NCBI RefSeq assembly: GCF_028748145.1
Contig: NZ_CP118181.1
Coordinates: 1,302,211 to 1,366,210, forward strand
Source: Entomospira culicis
GTDB lineage: Bacteria; Spirochaetota; Spirochaetia; WRBN01
Length of the DNA: 64,000 nucleotides
Direction of reading: 5' to 3'
Position numbers and translations under genes: made by a program. Each line of letters opens with the position of its first letter. Position 1 is the stretch's first letter. Of this stretch, positions 1-6,732 are shown in pieces. The notes beneath the pieces are model-generated. The model ran no database searches. It was not told where the DNA came from and saw only the letters and a program-made list of their open reading frames with translations.

Positions 1-921
1 GCTTGTCCCGTGTGCATTGATATACCCAATATCAGTTGGTTCTAAACCAGCATCTGCAAGCGCCAAGGTAAAGGCCTTGGCTGCGCCCGTTCCTTCTGGG
101 GTAGGACTCGTTAGGTGATAAGCATCACCGGTCATGGCACCGCCGGCAAACTCACAAATAATCTTTGCGCCACGTGCTTTGGCATGCTCATAATCCTCGA
201 GAATAATGATCCCTGCGCCCTCACCCATCACAAAGCCTGCGCGATCTTTATCAAACGGACGGCTCGCCTTCTGCGGTTGATCGGCAAATTCAGTGGTGAG
301 CGCAGTAAGCTTAGCAAAGCCTCCGATACTCACCTCGGTGATCGCCGCCTCGGTGCCACCGGCAACCATAATATCAGCGCGACCCGCACGAATCATATCG
401 GCAGCCATCGTAATAGCATCCGTTCCCGAAGCACAAGCCGTACAGACTACCGCAGTAGGGCCTTTCCAACCCAGACGCATCGCCACGTTACCTGCGCACT
501 CATTACTGATCAACTTAGGGATAGCCAATGGAGAAATGCCATTAGGGCCTTTCTCAAAAAGCTTGAGCGCAGCATTACCAAACTCATCAAAGCCACCAAT
601 GCCATTGCCCACAAGAATACCTGCGCGATCTTTATCGTAAGCGCTCTGCTCTAAACCCGATTGTTGATAGGCCTGCACCGCAGCGGCCACAGCAAAATGA
701 CTAAAAGGTGCCATCTTACGGGCATCCTTATCATCCATATAGAGCGAAGTGTCTAAATTCTTGACCTCTCCAGCAATATGTACAGGAAAGTCGGTGGTAT
801 CGAATTTGGTAATTCTGCCGATGCCCGACTTGCCAGCCTTCATCGCCTGCCAAGACTCCTCCACCGTGTTACCAAGGGCACTCACCATCCCCATTCCTGT
901 TACTACAACTCTTCGCCTCAT
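1..921 (-). CDS. fabF: 3-oxoacyl-ACP synthase II (FabF), C-terminus beyond window
   Basis: Beta-ketoacyl-ACP synthase II, the condensing enzyme that elongates acyl-ACP with malonyl-ACP in cytosolic type II fatty-acid synthesis. The minus-strand frame is open for 307 codons up to the window edge. It shows the N-terminal RRRVVVTGMGMVSALG stretch, the active-site cysteine (about residue 163, in CTACASG) and the first catalytic histidine (about residue 304, in NAHGTS) just before the edge. The second catalytic histidine lies outside. Three consecutive ATGs occur at 919-927; the one at 921 is best spaced from the GAGGAA Shine-Dalgarno. It is the last visible gene of the fabH-fabD-fabG-fabF operon. 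Confidence 0.95.
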   Translation of the reverse strand, partial: MRRRVVVTGMGMVSALGNTVEESWQAMKAGKSGIGRITKFDTTDFPVHIAGEVKNLDTSLYMDDKDARKMAPFSHFAVAAAVQAYQQSGLEQSAYDKDRAGILVGNGIGGFDEFGNAALKLFEKGPNGISPLAIPKLISNECAGNVAMRLGWKGPTAVVCTACASGTDAITMAADMIRAGRADIMVAGGTEAAITEVSIGGFAKLTALTTEFADQPQKASRPFDKDRAGFVMGEGAGIIILEDYEHAKARGAKIICEFAGGAMTGDAYHLTSPTPEGTGAAKAFTLALADAGLEPTDIGYINAHGTS

Positions 922-950
922 CATCATTTCCTCATCTTCTACGTGATTTT

Positions 951-990
951 CATGCAAAATGACCTCCTTCTATCTAAGCCATTTTGCATG
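951..990 (-). promoter_or_regulatory. Perfect 11-bp inverted repeat in fabG-fabF gap with Shine-Dalgarno in the loop
   Basis: The arms CATGCAAAATG (951-961) and CATTTTGCATG (980-990) are perfectly complementary, with an 18-nt loop. On the fab mRNA the loop contains AAGGAGG, and the downstream arm holds an ATG opening a four-codon frame (M-K-I-T-stop) just before fabF. This could be a regulatory hairpin, a translational coupler or a processing site. No U-run follows, so it is not a typical terminator. The function is inferred only from position and symmetry. Confidence 0.55.
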
Positions 991-1018
991 CTCCTTCTTT
1001 TAATGACCTAACGGGTCA

Positions 1019-1759
1019 CTATCCCATAAACATTCCACCATTAACATCTAGCGCTACGCCAGTCACATAACGACCCATATCACTAGCAAGATACAAACAT
1101 GCGTTCGCAATGTCTTTAGGTAGACCCATCTCTTGCATCGGAATCTGTGCAACCAAGCCAGCTTTTACCTTTTCTGGGATAACCGCAGTCATTGGGGTGT
1201 CGATAAAGCCGGGGCAGACCGCATTACAACGAATCTTTCGGCGTGCACCTTCGCGTGCAATCGAACGGCTAAAGCCAATCAATCCCGCCTTCGCAGCCGC
1301 GTAGTTGGCCTGACCCAAGTTACCCTGACGCCCCACAATCGAGCTGATGTTGATGATCGATCCGCCTTCGGCGTTCTCCTTCATGTGAGGGAAAGCCTCA
1401 TGTGTAAGGTGGAAGATGCTATTCAAGTTGATGTTGATCACAGCGTTCCAATCATCGGTTGTCATACGTGTAAAGAGCGCATCCTTGGTGATACCAGCAT
1501 TGTTGATCAAGATGTCGATCTTACCACTCTTTGCTACAACAGCCTTAATAAAATTACGACAATCCTCTTCTTTTGCCACATTCAAGATGTGCCCAATTGC
1601 CTTGTCGCTAAAGGTAGGTTGAACCGCGTCTAACTCCCCTTGATTAAGTCCTGTGTAGTGCACAGTTGCACCCTCGCGTAAGAATACACGCACTGTCTCG
1701 GATCCAAGTCCGCCACTTCCACCTGTTACGATAGCAACTTTTCCATCTAATAAACCCAT
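1019..1759 (-). CDS. fabG: 3-oxoacyl-ACP reductase (FabG)
   Basis: NADPH-dependent 3-oxoacyl-ACP reductase of the classical short-chain dehydrogenase family, catalysing the first reduction of the elongation cycle. Visible are the nucleotide-binding TGGSGGLG near the N-terminus, the NNAG motif, and the catalytic Ser-Tyr-Lys set (tandem serines in INISS, then YAAAK). The length of about 246 residues is normal. The start at 1759 is preferred over an ATG two codons upstream because GAGGAG lies 8 nt before it and only 2 nt before the other. A short palindrome (TGACC/GGTCA, 1004-1018) directly follows the stop. No acpP gene separates it from fabF. Confidence 0.96.
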   Translation of the reverse strand: MGLLDGKVAIVTGGSGGLGSETVRVFLREGATVHYTGLNQGELDAVQPTFSDKAIGHILNVAKEEDCRNFIKAVVAKSGKIDILINNAGITKDALFTRMTTDDWNAVININLNSIFHLTHEAFPHMKENAEGGSIINISSIVGRQGNLGQANYAAAKAGLIGFSRSIAREGARRKIRCNAVCPGFIDTPMTAVIPEKVKAGLVAQIPMQEMGLPKDIANACLYLASDMGRYVTGVALDVNGGMFMG

Positions 1760-1819
1760 TTGCATCGCTCCTCTCTTTCTATCGATTCCTCTTCACAAGA
1801 AGAGGTTATTCTTTCTAAA

Positions 1820-2782
1820 TTACTCTTGCATGCGCGCCAACAGCATCTCTACTTCGGGCATCTGCATACAACGGAACATCTCGTAATTTGCACCATTACC
1901 ACGCATCAACGCGCTCAAGACATTGCCTGGCCCAACCTCTACTGCCACTCGCTCACGAAAACGCGTTTGCGCATCAGAAATGATCCCTTGCCATAAGACA
2001 GGATGGCTAATCTGCTCACTTAAGTGATGCTGGATCTCTTTGCCTGTCGACAAAATTCCGCCCGTAACATTGCTGTATAAGGGAACTTTGGGGCTAGCAA
2101 AACGCAAGCCTGTAATCACCGATTTAAACTCCAATGAAGCCTTAGACAAAAGCGGAGTATGAAAAGGTCCCGAGACGGTCAACTTGATGACACGCTTGGC
2201 ACCCGCCTCTTTAAGGAGAGGTTCTAAGCGATCGATTTGCGCAAGCAGACCCGAAATCACCACTTGATCAGGAGCGTTGTAGTTGGCAACAAAGACCTCG
2301 GTTTGATCGTTAAGCACTGCCTTCACCGCACCGGCGCTCAAACCCAAGACCGCTGCCATACCTGGCTCACCCACCTGTTTTTTAAATTCATTGCCCGCGT
2401 GATGCATAATACGCCCACGCTCATACACAAGACGAAAAGTCTCCTCCGCCGTCAAGACATCGGCTACCGCCAAAGCGGCATACTCTCCCAAACTAAAGCC
2501 AGCAACCCACGCGATATCCTCGCTACGAACCCCCGCCATGCGCAAGCCCACCATCCCCGCCAGACTTGCTAACGTAACGGCAGGTTGCGTATTGATTGTC
2601 TCTTTAAGCTCGGCTTCACTCCCCTCAAAGAGGAGCTTCTTCATATCCTTGCCACAGACATCGCTAGCCAATTCAAAGAGCGCCCGCACACTCGCGTGTT
2701 GGGTATAAAGCTCTTTCGCCATACCGGGGTGTTGCGCGCCTTGACCAGCAAAGAGTAAGGCTATTTTGGTTGTAAATTCCAT
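1820..2782 (-). CDS. fabD: Malonyl-CoA:ACP transacylase (FabD)
   Basis: Transfers malonyl from CoA to acyl carrier protein, supplying the extender unit for fatty-acid synthesis. The N-terminal GQGAQ motif, the nucleophile serine in GFSLGEYAAL (about residue 97) and the histidine in GPFHTPLL (about residue 208) match the family; 320 residues is typical. The ATG at 2782 follows GGAGGAG by about ten bases and lies inside the end of fabH (22-bp overlap), which suggests translational coupling. A longer TTG-initiated reading is possible but unsupported. The oxyanion-side residue is Phe (GFSLG) where many homologues have His (GHSLG). Confidence 0.96.
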   Translation of the reverse strand: MEFTTKIALLFAGQGAQHPGMAKELYTQHASVRALFELASDVCGKDMKKLLFEGSEAELKETINTQPAVTLASLAGMVGLRMAGVRSEDIAWVAGFSLGEYAALAVADVLTAEETFRLVYERGRIMHHAGNEFKKQVGEPGMAAVLGLSAGAVKAVLNDQTEVFVANYNAPDQVVISGLLAQIDRLEPLLKEAGAKRVIKLTVSGPFHTPLLSKASLEFKSVITGLRFASPKVPLYSNVTGGILSTGKEIQHHLSEQISHPVLWQGIISDAQTRFRERVAVEVGPGNVLSALMRGNGANYEMFRCMQMPEVEMLLARMQE

Positions 2783-3753
2783 CGTATATAGACTCCTCCC
2801 CAAGTGAGACCTGCACCAAAGCCTACCAACAAGAGATGTTGCCCTGCTTTGAGTTTTCCTTCGTCGTACATTTGACGCAAGGCAAGCGGAATGCTCGCGG
2901 CACTGGTGTTGCCCATTTGGCTAATGTTCATATAAAATTTATCGGATGGCCAGCCCTTTCTCTCCAATAACGCATCGATCATTCGTGCATTTGCTTGGTG
3001 AGGGACGACCCAATCAATATCATCCATGGTTAGAGCATTGCGGATAGATAGCTCCTCAACCAGTTCGCCTAGAATACGCACACCAAAACGATAGACACGT
3101 GCGCCATCCATGTGTAGAGCGCTCTGGCTGGGCTCTTCAACGACAGGTTGCTTCACGCCACCAGCAGGGCGACTCAACGCCACGGGATCGCCCTCGGAGT
3201 GGAGTACAAAGTCAACAATATCATCTTCCCCGTCGCGATCATCCTTATAGAGCACCATCGCACCTGCGCCGTCGCCAAAGAGAACCGCTGTTTTACGATC
3301 GTGCCAATTTAAGATGCTCGAAAGTTTCTCAGCCCCCACCACAAGCGCATACTTCATCGTTTTAGACGCTTTGAGCAGGGCATACGCGTTACTTAATGCG
3401 TAGACAAAGCCACTACAAGCTGCGCGCACGTCAAAACTGGCAGCCCCCACCGCGTTTAGCTCTTTTTGTACTAAATTTGCCGTGGCAGGAAAGCCTAAGT
3501 AATCGGGAGTAGCCGTAGCTACTACGATCAAATCGAGCTCTTGACCACTGATACCGGCCATCGCTAGTGCCATCTTGGCGCTCTCTACCGACATAAATGC
3601 GGTGCTCTCTTCATCATTGGCGATGCGACGCTCTTTAATACCCGTATGACTTTGAATCCATTCATCGGTCGTATCAACATAAGCTTGCCACTCATCATTT
3701 GCCATAATCTTCTTGGGTAGATAGCTACCAATTCCCATAATGTTAATTGCCAT
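2761..3753 (-). CDS. fabH: 3-oxoacyl-ACP synthase III (FabH)
   Basis: Beta-ketoacyl-ACP synthase III initiates fatty-acid synthesis by condensing acetyl-CoA with malonyl-ACP. The catalytic triad is visible: Cys in RAACSGF (about residue 113), His in VPHQAN and Asn in GNTSAAS. Length is 330 residues. It is the first gene of the visible fab operon. An upstream in-frame ATG at 3762 exists, but the predicted -10 box (3763-3768) abuts it and the predicted transcript start is about 3756, so the ATG at 3753 is favoured, giving an almost leaderless mRNA. The opposing possibility is that AGGA serves as Shine-Dalgarno from a more distant promoter. Confidence 0.95.
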   Translation of the reverse strand: MAINIMGIGSYLPKKIMANDEWQAYVDTTDEWIQSHTGIKERRIANDEESTAFMSVESAKMALAMAGISGQELDLIVVATATPDYLGFPATANLVQKELNAVGAASFDVRAACSGFVYALSNAYALLKASKTMKYALVVGAEKLSSILNWHDRKTAVLFGDGAGAMVLYKDDRDGEDDIVDFVLHSEGDPVALSRPAGGVKQPVVEEPSQSALHMDGARVYRFGVRILGELVEELSIRNALTMDDIDWVVPHQANARMIDALLERKGWPSDKFYMNISQMGNTSAASIPLALRQMYDEGKLKAGQHLLLVGFGAGLTWGGVYIRWNLQPK

Positions 3754-3762
3754 AATACACAT

Positions 3763-3791
3763 ATCCTAGCCTTATATCATAGAATTGTCAA
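3763..3791 (-). promoter_or_regulatory. Predicted fab operon promoter
   Basis: On the minus strand, TTGACA (3786-3791) and TAGGAT (3763-3768) are separated by 17 bp. The predicted start of transcription is near 3756, three bases before the fabH ATG. The -35 hexamer is perfect, but the -10 matches consensus at only four of six positions. Confidence 0.55.
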
Positions 3792-3827
3792 GAGAAGATT
3801 TAGGCAATTTATGCAATAAATCTTCTC
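3792..3827. repeat. Perfect 11-bp inverted repeat abutting the fab -35 box
   Basis: The arms GAGAAGATTTA (3792-3802) and TAAATCTTCTC (3817-3827) are perfectly complementary around a 14-nt spacer. One arm directly touches the predicted -35 hexamer of the fab promoter, a common place for an operator. No U-tract follows on the minus strand, so it is a poor terminator for a gene upstream of fabH. It does not resemble the FapR or FabT consensus as I know them. Confidence 0.5.
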
Positions 3828-3841
3828 GTAACGGCTCTTGA

Positions 3842-4768
3842 CTACTTCATCGCCTCACGAATGAAGTTGGCACTAGTATGATATAATTTAAGTTCCTCGT
3901 CGGTTAGGGGATACTCCAAGACCTTTTCGATACCATTCTTGCCCACTACCGACAACGCACCGATCACCAAATTATCGATGCCATACTCACCATGAAGCAA
4001 TGCACTCACCGGCATAATGCGCGACTCATTCTGGGCAACGGCGCTAAAAATCGTGTACACCGACGCGCCAATACCATGATCGGTATAGCCACGCGTATTA
4101 TAAATATCCAGCCCGCGTTGACGCACAAACTGCATCGCCTCCTCCTTATTAATAAGAGGAACTCCCTTCACCTTGCTAAACTCATCCACATGCAACCCAG
4201 CCACCTGTGCAATGCTCCAAGGGACAAAAGAGCTATTGCCATGCTCGCCCAAGACAAACGAGGTAACATTCGTTGCGCTTACATCAAAATGCATCGAGAT
4301 ATAGCGACGTAAACGCACCGTATCCAAAATATCCCCCGATCCCAATACGCGATGGTGGGGCATGCCACTATATTTAATAAAGTAGTAAGTCATTGCGTCC
4401 ACAGGATTGCTAGTAATAATTACGATAGCATTCGGCGAATACTTAGCCACCGCTTGCCCAATCTCGCGCATCAACTTCTCATTCTCTGCCAATAGCGCGC
4501 GACGATCGGTTAAATTCTTCGCAGGGATACTGGCATTGACGAAGACATAATCACAATCCTTAATATCGCTATAATCCTCTGCCACGCGCATATGACTATA
4601 GTGATTAAAGTGGCCAAGTGGCACCGAATCCTCAAAATCCCAAATCTCTGCCTGCGTGCGCGCCTTGTTGATGTCGTACACCACAATCTCTTGCGATGCG
4701 GAAAATTGAAACAAGTAGAGCAAGACCTCCTTGCCCACCATCCCTAAGCCAATAATTCCTATCTTCAT
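3842..4768 (-). CDS. L-lactate/malate dehydrogenase family oxidoreductase, atypical specificity residue
   Basis: NAD-dependent 2-hydroxyacid dehydrogenase of the LDH/MDH superfamily, 308 residues. Seen: the Rossmann GLGMVG motif (residues 7-12), an acidic residue in VVYDIN typical of NAD preference, SNPVDAMTYY, the catalytic Asp/Arg segment GSGDILDTVRLR, and the catalytic His in GEHGNSS. The substrate-specificity position, Gln in lactate and Arg in malate dehydrogenases, aligns with Ala83 (IPAKNLTDRR), with Arg89 conserved six residues later. The substrate is therefore uncertain. The start follows AAGGAG by eight bases; a longer frame upstream lacks support. It is divergent from the pyridoxal kinase gene. 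Confidence 0.85.
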   Translation of the reverse strand: MKIGIIGLGMVGKEVLLYLFQFSASQEIVVYDINKARTQAEIWDFEDSVPLGHFNHYSHMRVAEDYSDIKDCDYVFVNASIPAKNLTDRRALLAENEKLMREIGQAVAKYSPNAIVIITSNPVDAMTYYFIKYSGMPHHRVLGSGDILDTVRLRRYISMHFDVSATNVTSFVLGEHGNSSFVPWSIAQVAGLHVDEFSKVKGVPLINKEEAMQFVRQRGLDIYNTRGYTDHGIGASVYTIFSAVAQNESRIMPVSALLHGEYGIDNLVIGALSVVGKNGIEKVLEYPLTDEELKLYHTSANFIREAMK

Positions 4769-4900
4769 CGATCTTTCTCCTTTACAATCGCATTCTTTCT
4801 CTTTACCTTTACAGCAAGCTACGCTATAATGATAAGCACAGTATACTCTATTTTGGAAAAAACGAGAATACTTTATCAAAATTATTATAAGGAGTTTGAT

Positions 4901-5767
4901 ATGAATTTGATCAACGCACCCAAAGTCATGGCAATGCACGACCTCTGTAGCTATGGCCGCTCCAGCCTAAATGTGGTTGTTCCCCTGCTTGCCACCACCA
5001 ATTGCTACTGTTGTTCGCTACCCACCGCCCTACTCTCTAGCCACTTTGGCTTTGGCACGCAACCTAGCTTACTCGACCTAAGCGAAGAACTCTTACGCAT
5101 TTATGACAAATGGGATGCCATGAATCTCCACTTTGATGCCTTCTACTCTGGCTATCTCGCCTCACCCGAGCAAGTAGCTATCGCCCAAAAATTTATCCAA
5201 CGCTTTACTCCGCGCTTCATCTACATCGACCCCGTCTTAGGTGACAATGGCAAACTCTACCCCGCCTTCGATCAAAAACAAGTCAAAGCCATGCGAACTC
5301 TCCTCAAAAGCGCCCACGTCAGCTCCCCCAACCTCACCGAAGCCAATGCACTCCTAGGTCTCCCTCTCGATCAACCCTTCGCGCAGAGCAACGCCAAAAA
5401 TTTTCTACAAAACCTCAGCGAGCTTGGCCCTAAAATCGCCATCGTTACCGGCATTCACGACCCAGAACGTCAACGCATCACCAGCTACCTCTTCGACAAA
5501 GAAAAAAATCTCTACTTCAAAGTACACGCTCCGCTCCACCTCAAGAGCCCAAAGGGTCTCCACGGCACAGGCGACTCCTTCGCCTCCATCGTAACCGGAC
5601 GCATGCTCGCCCACAACGACCAACCTCAAGATGCCGTAGCCCTCGCCATGCACTACCTCGATCAGGCTATCAAAGGGGCAATCCGCTTCCAAGAAGAGAT
5701 CGCCATCGAGTACCCCCTCGAAGATCTTATCGCTCATCACACCAGAGCCGAGGTAGAAAATTTTTAA
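4901..5767 (+). CDS. pdxY: Pyridoxal/pyridoxamine kinase (PfkB-like, PdxY/PdxK type)
   Basis: ATP-dependent kinase of vitamin B6 salvage, phosphorylating pyridoxal, pyridoxine or pyridoxamine to feed the PLP pool. The 288-residue protein has the N-terminal HDLCSYGRSSLNV segment, the YSGYLASPEQ region, YIDPVLGD in the middle and the anion-hole/catalytic motif HGTGDSFAS near the C-terminus. The start at 4901 follows AAGGAG with a spacing of six; an upstream in-frame extension from 4829 is promoter-like sequence. A relative acting on hydroxymethylpyrimidine (ThiD) is possible but the overall pattern favours B6. Confidence 0.85.
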   Translation: MNLINAPKVMAMHDLCSYGRSSLNVVVPLLATTNCYCCSLPTALLSSHFGFGTQPSLLDLSEELLRIYDKWDAMNLHFDAFYSGYLASPEQVAIAQKFIQRFTPRFIYIDPVLGDNGKLYPAFDQKQVKAMRTLLKSAHVSSPNLTEANALLGLPLDQPFAQSNAKNFLQNLSELGPKIAIVTGIHDPERQRITSYLFDKEKNLYFKVHAPLHLKSPKGLHGTGDSFASIVTGRMLAHNDQPQDAVALAMHYLDQAIKGAIRFQEEIAIEYPLEDLIAHHTRAEVENF

Positions 5768-5799
5768 TCCCACCCCAAGAGAGATAGCGAGGTCATTCT

Positions 5800-6543
5800 C
5801 TATGATTTATGTGCTAAAACGATTAATCGCTCTGCATCTTGATCGTAAGGAGTGCCCTCCAAGCTACCAAAAAATTCCACCTCACTAAAGCCAGCCTCAT
5901 TCAATAACGTGCCCAGCTCCCATGCGCTGTAAATTTTATGCGAAAAGATCGTCTCCTCGTACACGCCATCTTTAACATAGCCCCAGCGGTTCTCCACCCG
6001 CGACCAACCATCCAAAATCCGCGCGCCCACCATCATAATCGATCCGTCTTGCCCATCAAACCACTGGCTCTCGCAAAAATTCTTCGCCAACGTCTCCTTA
6101 CCCTCAATATCGATTAAAAAGCTCCCCCCTGATTTTAAACTTGTATAGACATTGCGCAACGCCTGCAACTCTTCTTCGGCATCCTCAATATAACCCAAAC
6201 TGGTGAAAAAATTATAAGCAAAATCAAACCGATCTGGTGCAACAAAACTACGTATATCCGCCTCGATGAATTCCACATTCAAGTTACGCTTTTTCGCCTT
6301 GCCCCGCGCCAAATCCAGATAACTCGTACAACGATCCACCCCCGTAACCGCATATCCCAGCTTCGCGAACTCAAGTGCATGACGCCCAAATCCACAACAG
6401 TGATCGTAAATCACCGCCTTCTTGGGCAAATTTGCTAAGGCAATCATCTGCTCAACATCGGTAGGTGTTGCCGCCAACCGATCAGGATCAAACATCATCT
6501 CTTTATACTTTAACCAAAATAACTCATCCTCAAACCACGCCAT
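5800..6543 (-). CDS. Class I SAM-dependent methyltransferase
   Basis: A 247-residue cytosolic methyltransferase of unknown substrate. Motif I is seen as HCCGFGRHALEFA, followed by the acidic ribose-binding residue in VTGVDRC, an EADIR motif II-type segment and FLIDIEGKE further on. The architecture resembles the UbiE/Coq5-like or methyltransferase-25 groups. The start is supported by AGGAG seven bases upstream. It lies just downstream of tRNA-Leu and its terminator and runs in the same direction, convergent with the pyridoxal kinase. No partner genes hint at the substrate. Confidence 0.85.
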   Translation of the reverse strand: MAWFEDELFWLKYKEMMFDPDRLAATPTDVEQMIALANLPKKAVIYDHCCGFGRHALEFAKLGYAVTGVDRCTSYLDLARGKAKKRNLNVEFIEADIRSFVAPDRFDFAYNFFTSLGYIEDAEEELQALRNVYTSLKSGGSFLIDIEGKETLAKNFCESQWFDGQDGSIMMVGARILDGWSRVENRWGYVKDGVYEETIFSHKIYSAWELGTLLNEAGFSEVEFFGSLEGTPYDQDAERLIVLAHKS

Positions 6544-6557
6544 ACATATCTCCTAAT

Positions 6558-6584
6558 AAAAAAACCTATCTACAAGAAGATAGG
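6558..6584 (-). terminator. Rho-independent terminator after tRNA-Leu
   Basis: On the minus strand a 7-bp stem, CCTATCT/AGATAGG (6565-6571 with 6578-6584), is followed by a run of seven T (A-run 6558-6564 on the plus strand). It sits 17 bases downstream of the tRNA-Leu 3' end. Confidence 0.8.
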
Positions 6585-6600
6585 CTCTTTATTTTTTACT

Positions 6601-6682
6601 TACCGGAGATGGGACTTGAACCCATACACATCGCTGTGGCAGATTTTGAGTCTGCTGTGTCTACCAATTTCACCACTCCGGC
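6601..6682 (-). tRNA. tRNA-Leu (anticodon CAA)
   Basis: The 82-nt minus-strand sequence folds as a class II tRNA. The acceptor GCCGGAG pairs with CTCCGGT, the discriminator is A, and the TTCAAGT T-loop is present. The anticodon stem CAGA/TCTG encloses the loop CTCAAAA, giving anticodon CAA (reads UUG). A short variable arm suits leucine. CCA is not encoded. Confidence 0.95.
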
Positions 6683-6693
6683 ATTATGTAAAC

Positions 6694-6722
6694 ATTCTAC
6701 ATCATTTAGCAACTTTTGTCAA
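6694..6722 (-). promoter_or_regulatory. tRNA-Leu promoter
   Basis: TTGACA (6717-6722, minus strand), a 17-bp spacer and TAGAAT (6694-6699). The predicted initiation site near 6687 lies five bases before the tRNA 5' end. It occupies the gap between the TPR gene stop and the tRNA. Confidence 0.75.
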
Positions 6723-6732
6723 TCCTTCCGCA

